Source of the DNA: Microbotryomycetes sp. JL201
Taxonomy: Eukaryota > Basidiomycota > Microbotryomycetes
Reading direction: 5' to 3'
Length of the DNA stretch: 64,000 nt
Assembly: GCA_033819885.1 (NCBI GenBank)
Contig: JAQYUZ010000041.1
Location: 62,001 to 126,000, forward strand
In this document: positions 12,101 through 23,000 of the stretch, in pieces
Numbering within the stretch: position 1 is the stretch's first letter
Layout: every line of letters starts with the position of its first letter
Program-made: the position numbers and the translations under genes
The notes under the pieces: generated by a model
Database searches by the model: none
What the model saw: only the letters and a program-made list of their open reading frames with translations
What the model was told of the DNA's origin: nothing

Positions 12101-12200
12101 TGAAGCAATGAGAGCCGATACACCGGCTTCAATGCCCATCAATACGAATGTGACAATCAATGAAGAAGCTTTTAATGCGCACGAGGCGTCTCTAAAGTGA
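9132..12200 (+). CDS. Large hypothetical protein, probably nuclear
   Basis: An uninterrupted 1022-codon frame beginning with the first ATG. I do not recognise the family. The N-terminal 110 residues look globular (SVPSWPAGARVSAAWNRA; LVDGTEERFTLE), then come Ser/Asp/Glu-rich linkers, a helical block around residues 300-390, an Arg/Lys-rich part with a probable bipartite nuclear signal (RPRKRKAKDR...PKRRRKEQ, about residues 790-820), and acidic runs near 835-850 and 915-960. The C-terminal tail is acidic. A single-exon gene of this size is unusual beside its intron-rich neighbours, so one or more short introns may have been read through, for example near 11090-11180. Confidence 0.65.
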   Translation: MLLTLVPPSSDPIPETLQTHLVSVPSWPAGARVSAAWNRAASSLQTVGISVPSVMCVDLTSWCAFAVQEVVWDLDSDFVSVQLVDGTEERFTLECSDVGDHAIKSDEMVTTSDDDSMQSRASTPLHRSDWMHSTSSPQRSHFESMADPFATIRPRHSRMQDRKHPVRARLLEISRQIREAFEDNTLGPLSIDCESDHNQLLRMAADATLKIPPSWDGDAQSLFEFHMTGSSDGSDREEEDETSSENENAESRSLRQASVEEAQRRRREVTPGTPFDLASPKKLLCMLSGQLESRRRPRSLAEIVGTQGPPPHDYLSFVEVLAKARNTMLDIFALKVCPALKARLKASTYCEWAAKSAADWCRMRAHKLSGTLANRVSALLEQEESSEGESNLVDELFTSSDECSKLRSYQPLRSISFGTHNATPLRNPLQDMKDDYQLRLWCEQALQRSDTCEVPPRWGQQAAVPGFTFGAPKFSRAPTPWEVTTTLPAGLGKASGLRAKLQQRLSAKLSRHVGPTSSSPLRTASCLGRRQGRRTAPKSVYPESSDTESEIEDVLLPLGPAAQSPKFFYPEDWLGDALLPSKLPKVLVDSDIQPPLSKDIERSRKTIHMLLNEIAGVSRSRLLRNSINIDTCGNFAATEANRRAYGLHRRQKACEGERLAGSAARSVRPMSAWNGDTHCTMHTEANKGRIHRSSGLRNPVTESTQELKTRYSPPASMPLRMQPLRLRTGDKAVSAAIAGASKDRAKQLLYTTRNNFVSAKARSRSPPSPRKRARDNLSAIKSVLSASQTRPRKRKAKDRTQTVAPKRRRKEQGSTHNVYVREDEDDGEREHELETEADDESLHSSHEDFVTFRCAAPSAPSGTPRASRLSLSELGTARKAYPLTVEACKVVKDGQYLSHYRQDDTNYFIDDDDAQGEATEDEEEDENVNTRMPRNDAEEEESDTDLNGDGWGQPLSRQGKEADIMVQDLEEESREHEMPLALPNHVIYDLEAMRADTPASMPINTNVTINEEAFNAHEASLK

Positions 12201-13070
12201 GTCATTGAGCATAGCGCAGCCGTCGCTGGCCTCCGGGCGTCTCGGCCTGCATTCAATGACGGAATAACAACGCGAGCTGCTATGATATACACGACGACGC
12301 TCGCAGTCTATCGGGCGGCAACAAATACTTCCGTCATCGCTCGCAACCTTCGTTTTTCCTCTCCGGTGGCGACTTCGCGATGATGTAATGACCGTGCTTC
12401 TTGTCGTACTTTGACTTGTGCTTGATCTTTGTTGCAACTCTTTTACGGTGCATGTCTTTCGCGAATGTACGTTTGCTACAAGGTGCATTGCAATCTTTTC
12501 CTGTCAAGTTTTTCGAATCTTGATCGCTGCAGCCGAGGTTTGACTGCCAACAGTCGTGAGCGAATACCGAAATCCGGCAACACTATATTGTGAAATTGCC
12601 TGCCGTTTGTTGCGCGGGAGACGACCGAGAAAAAACCGAGGCAACTTTTCTTTCGCACGAATTGATTGAGGCCTGAGCGCACCAGCTTCCGCGGCCGACA
12701 ATCCTCTCATTGCTGGCGGATACAAGCACCAGCACGCACTCAAACAGCCTAGATATGAATCTGGGAGCCATTGCAATGCAGTACCGGCTTCGATGCATCG
12801 AAATCTGCCTACAAGCACCCTCGAAACGAGTTTTCTTGCTCGCCCCCGGCTGCGACGCGCCTGAGCGCGGGGTGTGCCGAGCGAACGGGCGATGAAGTCA
12901 TCGCTGCGCGAAAGGGAGGACGAGACGAAAAACCAGGACACCGTTCGACGAATACTTCCTCTCTCTCCATCACCCATTGTGTCAGACTTGCCTTGACGGT
13001 ATCAGTCTACACACAACTTTTATCTATCGCACCAATCTCAGTCCTCGACGCTCTTTGTTTCGATCGCACA
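12201..13070. other. Intergenic region, one weak small ORF
   Basis: About 870 bp. On the minus strand at 12334-12453 there is a 39-codon ATG frame, very basic (MHRKRVATKIKHKSKYDKKH), whose frame stays open upstream through two Cys-rich patches. It could be an exon of a small basic protein or chance. Nothing else is supported; the right end should hold the promoter of the HAD gene. Confidence 0.3.
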
Positions 13071-14181
13071 ATGTCTGCCCTTTCGACTCCAGCAGCCTCC
13101 GTCTGCAGCACTCCTGCCGACACTCCTCTTACGACGCCGGGAGGGTCACCCGTCCTGGGTCCCCAACAAAGTTTGGACGTGCTGCCTTCGGACATCAAGA
13201 TGATCATTTCGGATGGTTAGTCCTCGCCGCCACCTCCGCCCTGGCGCTGCGCACCTTGTGACGTGTCGCGGACTTTTGTGACTGACTTTGACTACTCTGC
13301 TTCTAGTTGACGGCACTCTATTCACCGACAAACACGAGCTTCACCCTCGTACACGCGATGCCATTCGCCACATCCGACGAACGCGACCCGAAGTCCCAAT
13401 CATTCCGGTCACGGGCAAGCAACGTGTTTCGTGCGGCGAGCTCGTCAAGGAGCTCGGCATTGAAGAGTTTCCAATGGGATGCTTGCACGGCGCCATCATC
13501 TACGACAAGAACGGCAAGATTGAGCGCTCGACATCGCTCGACCCCCAGTTCGTTCTCGACGTTACCGAGCTTATGAAGAAGCACAACAAGACGACCATGC
13601 TTTACGTGCATGACTGGGTCGCAATGGCATCTCTCGAACAAAACGGCAAGACAGATTGGGAAGCAGTGTCGCGTGGCTTTGATCCATGTGTTCGTGACGC
13701 GCGCGAGACCGACTTCCTCGACCAAGTTCTCCGAGGTGACGAACAAATCGGCAAGATCTTCCTTCCTATGGACGAGGAGGTTGTTCCCGAGTTCCTCGAC
13801 TTGCTTCATGCCACTTTCCCCAACGTCCCATTCAAGACGACTCGTGCTCTGCCGTACATCATCGAGATTGTCGCAGAAAACGTTGACAAGTCAGGAGCGC
13901 TCGCGTACTTCTGCGAAAAGTTCAACATCAAGCCAGAAAACGTCGCAACTTTTGGCGACGGTGAAAATGATGTTGGCATGTTTAAAGCATCTGGCTTCCC
14001 GGTGTCAATGGCAAATGCTATGACGGCACCGCGAGAAGCTGCCAAGTACGCCACGTTGACCAACAACGAAGGTGGTGTCGGCGCAGCATTAGAGGCTTTC
14101 GGTATGGCACCGTCTCAGTCTGCATCCAAGGATATCCCTGCAGAAGTTACGCTCAGCGCCAGCACGGTTTCAATCGCATGA
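13071..14181 (+). CDS. HAD-superfamily phosphatase, Cof type
   Basis: Two exons, 13071-13215 and 13307-14181, giving 339 residues. Splicing across the GTTAGT...TTCTAG intron builds motif I, MIISDVDGTLF, the catalytic Asp pair of HAD enzymes. Motif II corresponds to IIPVTGKQRVS, and motifs III/IV lie in the C-terminal FGDGENDVGMFKASG, followed by MANAMTAPREAAKYAT, the Cof-type signature. The C2B cap between them is complete. Such enzymes dephosphorylate sugar phosphates, nucleotides or pyridoxal phosphate; the substrate cannot be told. The first 40 residues are Ser/Pro/Thr-rich and probably disordered. Confidence 0.85.
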
Positions 14182-15311
14182 TTGGATTCGATGCGATCGG
14201 TATCATCGGATTTTTTTAGATATACGCCCATTGCATATAGAAGCTGCTTAGGTCTACGCACCTTCAGCTATTGCACATAGATTTTTATTTCATGAGACGC
14301 ATTGCAACTTCGACGCTCGCTGGATCGAGCTTCCCCATTCGTCTGGCTACGGCTATCTCAGTGAAGGTACAATCAAAAATTGCGCACAGTATGACTGTCT
14401 GTCTGCAGCTACCTTTGAAACTTCTGAACTCCTGTGCACGGAAGAATGCTATACAAGAATGAATTCCTTCACTGTGAATTCGCGCGCTCGGCTGGTGCAG
14501 CGCGCATTGCATGGTCGGTAGTGTATTCTAGCATGCCTTGCACTAGCGTGAATTGAATTATGACAGGGCGTGGCTCAGCTTGACCCAAGGAACTTGTGCA
14601 AGCAAGACCTGGCCCTCGAGTGGCTTTCCAGCGTCTGATGTCCGTCTTGAGGCACGTTTTCCTGCGCAGCGAGTCATCACTTCTGTCGGCTCATTGGGAC
14701 CAGACCCATTTTGGGTTGTCACCGAGCAAGGTAGTCCTCAGCTTCATGTCAGTTGCCCTCTCTTCCTTCTGTTCGTGCATTTGAATCATGATGAGACACT
14801 TTGCAATAGGGTTGAGTAATGCATTCGTGATGGCCGAGTGCTGTATGGCTTCTTGTGACTGTCCTGTCGACTTGCTGGCATTCGGGGGCGAGAAGCTCTC
14901 GGAATATCTTCGTCTGCTTCTGTACTCAACCCAGCATCATCACAAAAGGCCGCACAGGCCCAGCATTGGTGCGACCATGACCGTACAATATTTTTCGAGT
15001 AAGGACGCACCGGTTGAGTGAGTGAGTGTATAAATATGACGCCGAGGAGGCTCGCTCGGCGAGCCCCACCAGCAGGTTGTCCGCCAGACATCGCTGGCTA
15101 AACACGCTGTCAAAGTCTTCCTCGGCGATTGAGGCTCCGCCATTAATGGGGCGACTTTATGTGATGCAAGCCGCTGATCGTCACATTTCGCGCTCGGGCC
15201 GCTTCTCGAGTCACGGACGGAGACACTCGTGCGCTTCGCGTACTTCGATCAACATGTAGTTTGTCATTCCACTCACCGTGACATGCAAAACACCCAACCG
15301 ATTGGTTTTGA
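14182..15311. other. Long stretch without a supported gene
   Basis: About 1.1 kb. It begins with the 3' region of the HAD gene. Short open frames on both strands near 14550-15090 have no splice or family support. A 16-nt near-palindrome, GCCAGACATCGCTGGC, lies at 15083-15098 and recurs inverted at 15911-15926. Confidence 0.4.
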
Positions 15312-16331
15312 CTAGTCTGCGTCGCCGGTTGCGCAAACAAGCTTTGTCGATAATTGCGCCAAACCCAAAATCGCGCCAGTTATCGACAAGACCCTGCTGC
15401 ACGACGGGCGACGCAGACTTTCCTCACTCATAGTCTTCGCCTTTTCTCTGGCCTTGTTCAGGACCAGCTCGGTCAACCCGACCCCGACCTGGCCATTGTC
15501 GGCCAGTGCGCTGGCGAGGTGGCGAAATTGGGTGTACGAGTTGATCTGTTGCCGGAAGAAGAAAATTCTGCGACATGCATCGTGTAGGGGCTGGGCATGC
15601 TATTTGCTCACTGCGTTTTTGAAGATGTCCAAACCCCGCAGGACGCATTGAACCTCGGCCCAACTACGCTCTGTCAGAGCGAGACTGAACTGACGATCTC
15701 GAATTTCTAACCTGTGGAATCCGGGTCTCCAAGCATGTGGATTGACCACATTCTCCTCGTTCAAGGCGGCGACAGGCACGAGGGTCTCCGCCCATTTATC
15801 AAAGAGGGGGGCCGAGTGTCGGATGTGACGTCCAACGGTTTCCGTCCCGCAAACTTGCTGCCTTGATATCTGAAGCTCCGTTGCCGAGCCAGACATCGGC
15901 TGCGAACTGCGCCAGCGATGTCTGGCTAAGGAATTTGAGGCTGAACGCGCGCCGAACGTTTCCTCTCAGCAGCTATCATCGAGCACAGGTATGAAGACTC
16001 ACGCATAGTCATAGCGATCGATCTCAAGACTGTGTGGTCGTTTCTTGCGCTCTCCGTTGATGAGCACTAAACGCTGCCACAAAGTTTGGAGACTTCTAAG
16101 CAGGAGCGGAGGGACTGTGGAGGCGAGCATCTTTTGCGAGATAAAGATTTGCTCTTGACCGCCCGTCCTCGTCACCACAAAGGGTCAGACGATGTGCAAC
16201 AATGACGCGTGCACGAAGGAACGGTTACTTTTGAAGGAGGGGTGGGAAGGGGACAACGGATCGTTGGCAGGGCGCACACCCGAATCTAGTAGCTTGACCA
16301 GACGAGCTGGCAGATTTGGTTTGCTGTCGAG
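15312..16331 (-). CDS. Probable spliced gene of unknown function (5' part unresolved)
   Basis: Coding-like pieces join in frame: 16229-16331, 16003-16153, 15612-15906 and 15312-15545, with GT-AG introns of usual size. The last 98-codon and 78-codon exons are the most convincing (PLFDKWAETLVPVAALNEEN; RGLDIFKNA joined to INSYTQFRHLASALADNGQ), with phases that agree. An upstream 16332-16529 frame (VLANVDGNRQTTPEIWLTG) may be a further exon, but I could not find a consistent join. I do not recognise the family. The final 35 codons coincide with a DNA foldback. Broken remnants of an old gene remain possible. Confidence 0.4.
15314..15419. repeat. Foldback: nested inverted repeat
   Basis: The outer arms AGTCTGCGTCGCC (15314-15326) and GGCGACGCAGACT (15407-15419) are a perfect 13-nt inverted pair. 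Inside them TTGTCGATAA (15344-15353) and TTATCGACAA (15380-15389) form a second perfect 10-nt pair. The transcript could fold into a two-step hairpin. It lies at the 3' end of the unnamed minus-strand gene. Confidence 0.75.
15888..15926. repeat. Hairpin made from a recurring palindromic motif
   Basis: GCCAGACATCG (15888-15898) and CGATGTCTGGC (15916-15926) form an 11-bp stem with a 17-nt loop. The right half belongs to GCCAGCGATGTCTGGC (15911-15926), the exact reverse complement of 15083-15098. Confidence 0.7.
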
Positions 16332-17060
16332 CTAGAGGATGCGCGAAAAGAGACGTGTTAATCGGAAATCCTTGGCGGAGGGGAGGAGTTGTGAAAACGC
16401 ACTTCTTCCCTCAAGACGTCCTTCTTGCCCTGGCGTCTGTTCCCGACTCAACAAATGCCGATTAGTACTCCCCGTCAGCCAAATCTCTGGTGTTGTCTGA
16501 CGGTTGCCGTCCACATTCGCCAGCACCAAGTCAGCTCCCTCTTTCCTTCTGCAAACCGAAGCATTCTATCATATGATGACCCCTGTACGTCTTTGATGAC
16601 CCCTGTACGTCTTTCTGAATGTGGTACTCTCTTTCATGCAATGTCATTCTTTTTGTCAGCTCTTCCCGTGGCATGCAAAGCTCTCGCACCCAAATCCGAA
16701 GCGTGTGCGGCAGCCGTTCCAAATTACTGCGTGTCAGCCGCCTACAAGCCTAGCACAGACGAAGGTGAACGCTCGAGGTCGTTGAGGTGAAATTCAACAA
16801 CGGTCGCACGGAATTGCTAGCATTCATGAATCAAACTTGGTAACAGCCGCGTCGGTACCAGACAACTCAGACAAACGACATGATATTTGATTGCGCGTGT
16901 ACGTAGTGTACATGAGACAAATATGAGCCCTACTTTCCCCTTCTCCTTCCTGTCTACCCTTCGATGACGTCGCAGGAAACGCCTCCTTATCCAGAATCTC
17001 TGCAATACGAACGTCACTCCTCTTCACGAAAACCTGCTTTGCTGATATGCTCTGAACTGG
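16332..17060. other. Unresolved stretch with possible exons
   Basis: About 730 bp between the unnamed gene and the end of the Zn2Cys6 gene. Minus-strand frames at 16332-16529 and 16531-16722 may be exons of the unnamed gene. A 20-nt tandem duplication lies at 16575-16614. Nothing else is supported. Confidence 0.3.
16575..16614. repeat. 20-bp tandem duplication
   Basis: GATGACCCCTGTACGTCTTT occurs twice in perfect tandem (16575-16594 and 16595-16614). Being identical, it is probably recent. Confidence 0.9.
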
Positions 17061-19405
17061 TTACAAGAAAGCGAACCAATCGTGCGAAGATGGCGCCACT
17101 GCCTCTGTGCCTTGCCAGCTCGAGTGATCATCCGAGGTCGCAATCATGTCGCTGGCGAACGCAAAATCAGGCATGGGCCCATCAAACGTCGTTGTGAAGG
17201 AGGTGAACAGTGAATCTGCGATCGCTCAAATAGTCAGCAGCGGACTCGGCGGTATGCAAAGCCAAGGCGACTGACCAAAATCCGACAAGTCACTTGGCGG
17301 TACAACTGCGGCGGAGGGGCTCGGTAACGGTGGCATGAAATCTTGCTGAGCCTGTTCGATCTGTACGAACCGTGGGCTGAGCTCGTTGAGCCGATTTTGA
17401 GCGTCTGGGGTGTAGAAGCAGTCAAGTTGAAGGCCCTCGATCAACCATTCAAGCTCTGTCGTAGTCAGCTCCTCTTCAACCGACTTGGGTCCAGGGTCTG
17501 ATCCAACTCTTTGTAGAGCCAAAGTGGTCCAATCTGGCAAGAGTTCGAGCTGGAAGAATTGGTGAAATATCATATGCGAGTCGGCGCCGGTGGTGTACAG
17601 CTTCGAGTACAGCGCATAGCTCTTGAGGCCCTTTCTAACGCGGCTATCGCTCTCCGGACGAAGCAGATCAATCTGTAGGCCCATTGAGCTGTTGATCACT
17701 GCATGTATCATGTTTTGGAGATCCAGCAAGTCGCGATCAAGTCGAACGAATTGCGGCACCCAGTCCGTCTCGTGCGAGTGCTGGTGTGTGTGCTTGGCCC
17801 TGGCGCTGAACGCGTTCGGGTCGATTTCAGAGACGAAGGACAAGATACTCTGAATGTAGACCCGGATCTGGTCGATACCCTAAAATGTAGTCATTAGAGC
17901 ATGAGAAATCGCTCTTGAGTGGAGATGGTGGGCTCACCGTCCAAAGGATTCTGATGCTTTCCGCCAGAGGGCCTTCCGCTTTCGCTGGAGGTGCAGCTAG
18001 TTGGCCAAAGGCTCGCTGAGCAACACCTTTCGACAACCAGTTCAGCTACATTCAGCAACGGCATCCGCAGGCAACTCACAAACCCAGCAGTGCACAAGGT
18101 GCCGAATCGTCTTGAGCAAGTCTCGCTTCTGTGCTCGCCTGGCTTCCGTAAGCATCTTTTCCAGGACTTCTCGCAGTTGATCATCAGGCAGCTTTGGAAT
18201 GACAAGGCCAATGTGTCGAAAGTATGTCTTGATGTCTTCGGCGGTCAACATCGGTGCTCGCTTGCTAGAGGCCGAGATTAACGAGTCTGCCGTGTACAAC
18301 GCAAAGCCGAACATGCGCCTGATCTCGAGCCGTTCAGCATCGCTTGTGGCGTTGTCCAACAATTCCTTGTAATGGGAGATGGCCGTACGCAAGGAGGACT
18401 TTGATTTCTTAGGATACCTGCTCCAGCCAAAAGGAATGTTAGGTTTTGCTACAGCGTCACGAATGTGGGACTGACAGTTCGACAAATATAGACATTTGCA
18501 TCAGAGAGAGCAGCGCCGCAAGAGCCTCCACACTGGGTTCCTCAGCCACATTGTTCTCAAACGATGTGGCGTAAGCTTGTCGAAGAAAAGTCATGCAAGC
18601 ATTCTGCCTTCTAGTGCCGGCGGACAATAGTGGCGCACCCGGATGAGTCACCTGATCTTCTGGGTTGATGGTTATGCCGAGCAAGCCAGAGTGTGGTGAA
18701 GTGCGCGCGCCGACGGCTCGAAACACAGCAAGCGCGACCTGGTTCGCCGGGGAAGATGCGACTCCGCTCTTTATGACGGACATGTTTCCTTGATACCAAC
18801 GGTATGTCGGCAGCAAGAAGCAGCAGCTGCTCGAGAAAGCGTCGCACAAATGGATGGACAATTGCTCGGCAAGCTGCGGAGTCGCAAGCCGCCAATCAAT
18901 TGATCCGGCGCCGATGTTTGCGACGAGTCTGTCTGACTCTGGCGAGTCGGACGTCGTCCGAAAGTCGGGTGTCGCCACGACACTTGTAATTCCACCTTTT
19001 GAGCTTGCAATAACGGCCTCGAGCTCTGCCAAGCGCTTCTCGAGCTCTGCTACGCGAGCTGGGTCCGTGCTAGTCCTGCTCGGTGGAATCAAGTCAGCTG
19101 TTGGTCAGATAAGATTGCCACCTCATGAATGCGAGCCCTTGCTTTTTTAGTTTTGGCCGCCAATCCTTCAGGTCGCAGTCCTCCCGGCGTTGGACGCAGT
19201 GGTCGCACGGGTAAACGCGGTTACATTTGACCTTGCGGACGCGGCAATGAGAGCACGACTTGTCGGTGACGATGGCGCCTGGCGGCACGGGCTTTGGGGG
19301 CTTGAGCTTCTTCAAGCTTGGCGGTCCAAGCACAGGTGCCGGAGCAGGCTGCACGAGACCCGAAAGAGACACCAATGAAGGTGTTGCTGTAGCGCTGAGA
19401 TCCAT
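17061..19405 (-). CDS. Zn2Cys6 transcription factor with fungal-type regulatory domain
   Basis: Six exons: 19122-19405, 18476-19075, 18084-18417, 17938-18045, 17276-17879, 17061-17215, giving 694 residues. The zinc cluster CSHCRVRKVKCNRVYPCDHC...EDC lies at about residues 50-76 with the canonical spacing C-x2-C-x6-C-x5-C-x2-C-x6-C. A short coiled coil follows (VAELEKRLAELEAVI), then a middle homology region of the fungal_trans type (residues about 150-480). The C-terminus ends in HDWFAFL, an acidic/aromatic tail like an activation domain. It should act as a nuclear DNA-binding regulator; target genes cannot be read from the context. The start is the first in-frame ATG, MDLSATATPS. Confidence 0.85.
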
Positions 19406-20061
19406 CGCGGTGATTGCTGTCCGGTTCAAGATCACACGAGGTCAAATACGAAACCGAGGACGTAGAAGGTGCGTGTATGCGGTTTTCGGATTGCAAGCGC
19501 GCGCGCCGCCAAAGTCCACACGCCGACTTTGCCATCCGACCGCATCAACGGCGCACTTGCCACGGCTCTCGCACTCGCTTCTGCGTGTGTATATTGACTT
19601 CGTCTGCTGTCTGTGCTCGAGGAATCGGCACACCTGCCCCGAGAACGCAGGTTGCGTTTTTTGAAGAGCCGCTCGCCTCGTCCCGAATGCCTGACCGGAT
19701 ACAATTTGTGCGGCACGACGAGCAGTACCGGATACACAAGCACATTTGCAACAACTCTCCCGCCAGGCGGTGCCCCCAAGCGAGGGGCACTGCGCTCTAA
19801 AGGGGAGCCACCAGAGGCACCGTCGCCCAAAAAAGGGTGGCACAAGCGCGTGCAGCACTCCACGAGCTCAGAGCGGCACTCCGTCTTGAGCTCAATCGGC
19901 TGTCCTTTGCTTGGACGACGTTTCCCAGCTTGGCATTTAGTCTAGCCCATCACCCACGCTTCAATTCATTCGCGTGAGCGCTTGCTCTTCAAACACTCGC
20001 GCGACCACGCAAAAAAAAAACACCCCCGACGAACCAACAAAAACAAACACTCGCCACAGAT
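19406..20061. promoter_or_regulatory. Divergent intergenic region
   Basis: About 650 bp between the starts of the Zn2Cys6 gene and the acidic-protein gene. An A-rich run (AAAAAAAAAA) lies near 20010. Open frames here are long by chance on both strands and have no support. Confidence 0.4.
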
Positions 20062-23000
20062 ATGGCACAACTCAATTGTGAGTCCTATTTTTGCTGCACC
20101 TTGTTGCACCATTGTCTCCCTCGAAAGGTCGCGCGACTATTCGAGTTCGTCATCGCAGGCCTTTCGGTCCCACTTGCCTCTCGGTCGCCGGGAGCGTTCC
20201 TTCGCTAACATGGACCAATTTTTTTAGACGAATCCTCAAGACAGCATTTTGTGCCCAACGCGCACGTCATGCACAACAGAACTTCGCAACACCGAAAAGT
20301 GCCGCCGCCTTTCAAAAATCAGAACAACGACAATCCTGCCGAGACTCTCGTCATACCAGACTCGGACGAGGACGAGCTCACGCTCGACGATGAAGAAACA
20401 GAGAGCGAAAACGACAATGGCGACGATGTGATTGTCGTCGGCTCCGGGCCGTCGCGTGCAGGGTCGGCGACAGATGCTAGCATCGAGGACGTCTGCCTCG
20501 CGTGTAGGGGCAAATGCAAGTGCGGAGGTGCGCAGGGCGAAGATTTTATACATCACAACGCGCCGCTTGCTGCGCCTTCCGGCCTCAAGATCCGCCTCAG
20601 CGTGTCGACGACGTCAACCCCTCAATCCTCGCCACCGCCAGGTTCTGCGAATCCGACTACGGTGCCGTCACCTCGCTCAGCTAGCGTTGCCTCTCGACCG
20701 CTACTCGTGCCACCACACACCGCCGCAATCGCGAGCCGCACACGTGGCGCGACTACGCACGAGCAGGAACGGCCGAGCAAGAAAGCGAAAGTCACCTCAA
20801 AGCCGACAAGTCGCACAGCGTCTCCCGCTCCTCCGTCTGCTCACAAGCCGTCCGCTTCTAGACAGGCTTCGCCCGCGCGCACAAATACCACGCCATCGCG
20901 TATGTCACTCCGTCAAGTTCTAGCCATGTCCAAGCGCGAAGCGTCTGCGTCTGCCAACAACTCCGAAACCGAGCAGTCAGATACTGCGGCACAAGACACG
21001 ACGGCTTCCAGACTTGTGCAGCAGCGTCGCGCTCAGTTGCCCGAGAGTCTGTCCGATGTTTCAGACCTCGACCTTATGAATAGCGATCCCGATGAGACTG
21101 AGGACGACGAAGCCATCGAAAAGGCAGAAGAGAAGGCTTTGCGAGCAGAGGTCGAACGAGGCGGCGTCGATGACGGATACGACAGCGACGATATCACCGA
21201 CTATGACGACTCGGATCCTGACCAGACCCTTCGGGCTAGCCGCAAGGAGAGTACGGCATCTCCGCACAAAGATAGCGATTCCGCCGTGGCTGGTCCTCCT
21301 CAATTGCCTGCATCTGGCGGTCTCGGCGTGGTCACTTGGTCAGACTACGACGACGAGGACGAGGACGATCTCAACGACGCAGACGATGGTGTCATCCTCC
21401 CGCGCGACATCGAGCGAGAGCTGCAGGAGCTTGTCGCTTTGTCAGAGGCTGTTACCGGCGTCACGGCGGAGGATGACTTTGATCTGAATCACTTCTGGCT
21501 CGAATTTTCGCCGGAGGACGAAAGCGGGTCCGCCGCCGATGACGAGAGTGGAGACGACGACGAAGACGATGGTAGCGACGACAGCTCTGACGACGATGAC
21601 AGTCCTTCGATGCTGGTCAACGATGGCGGCTGGAATCATCAAACTCATTCGCTCTCAGGCTCAAGCGCGGGCGACACAGACTCTGAGGAAGTCGACGAGT
21701 TTATGCTCGCAGAAGATGATACCACAGACTCGCTCGACTCCGACATTGATCTGATTCGCTTCGGAATTGATGTCGGCAGCTCGGACGAAACCGAGAGTGA
21801 TGAACCAGACGACGAAGAGCCACAAACGACTTCGCTTGCGTATGTGCAGGCACCAACTGTTGCAGATCTGGCTTCATTACCTCAACAAATGATGTTTGAC
21901 GCCCATGGCATGCCAGTCAGCACTCGCAAGACACAAGAAGAGCAAGCACGTCGACCAGCGCCGCGGTCGGTCGCTGGCCCAGGACGTCGCATAGGCAACC
22001 GGAAGAACGGTGCTGAGCGCGACTCTCGTGGCAAGTTCATTCGACGGAATGCCGACGACGAAAAGGCCGCAAGGAACGAGCGAGCGCGAGTCCCGATTAC
22101 AGAACCTCGGGCCGCAGCGTTGATACAACAAGACTCGCCTCAAAAGGAGGACTCGCCTCAAATGGTCAAGCCAGACACCGCCAAAGTATCCTCCGGGAAG
22201 AGTACGAGCAAGACGCCGATGATGGGCACTTTCTCAAAGGCCTCCGCGGACCGACCGGAACTCAGCGTCGTGATTGTCGACGATGCCAACACATTTGCGC
22301 CGAGCCCCTTCTCTCGCATGAAACGAGGCAAGAGAAAGGTCAGTTCCTATCAATACTTGCACTTGTGTTTATTCGGGATTTGCGACTGACTCGCTTGACC
22401 ACAGGACGTCTCTCCGTCACGACGTGTGCGCGCCGATTCGAAAGTGTCGACCACCTCGAATACGGATGGATCAGTATCGGGCGAAATGCTGGATGTTGGC
22501 TCGCCCGTTCTTGGCAACGTTGATCTGCATTTCGACATCGATGACGTGCTCAACGAAAATATGCTCGAGGACCGAGAAGCCCATCCTTCATCGTCAGACG
22601 ATTCCGACATGGACGTCAACAATGCCGATGCTGTTGCCGGACCGTCATTCATGGATTTTTCGCGGTGGAGTCGGATTCCGATTGGTGCTTTCAGGTCCTC
22701 CACGCAGCACAGTCAGGCTGGCGGCCCTTTCGATGCCCCCAGCGTGATCGCAAACCCGACGCCGCGATCCAAGAAAGGAAAAGCCGATCCAAATTCCTTG
22801 TATTTGCGCAATACTCGTGCCGTAGCGTCACTGCAGCACACGTTGAGCAGTCCTGGCGTCCAATCCGGCAGCAACCGACGGGCAATTGAACGTCGCATGC
22901 TCACAAGTCCAGTGTTTGGGCCTGTGACATCGCCATCCGTCCAGCATCACGAGTCCGGCCCGGGTGGCACGTTAGCGAAAGCCAAGGGCAAAACCCGAAC

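Noticed and set aside
12504-12977. 157-codon minus-strand frame in the gap before the HAD gene
   Set aside because: No conserved motif, no neighbouring exon; long frames occur by chance in GC-rich DNA.
19432-19863. Overlapping 138-143-codon minus-strand frames upstream of the Zn2Cys6 start
   Set aside because: Two frames overlap with no family-like content; the finger exon already has a good ATG at 19405.
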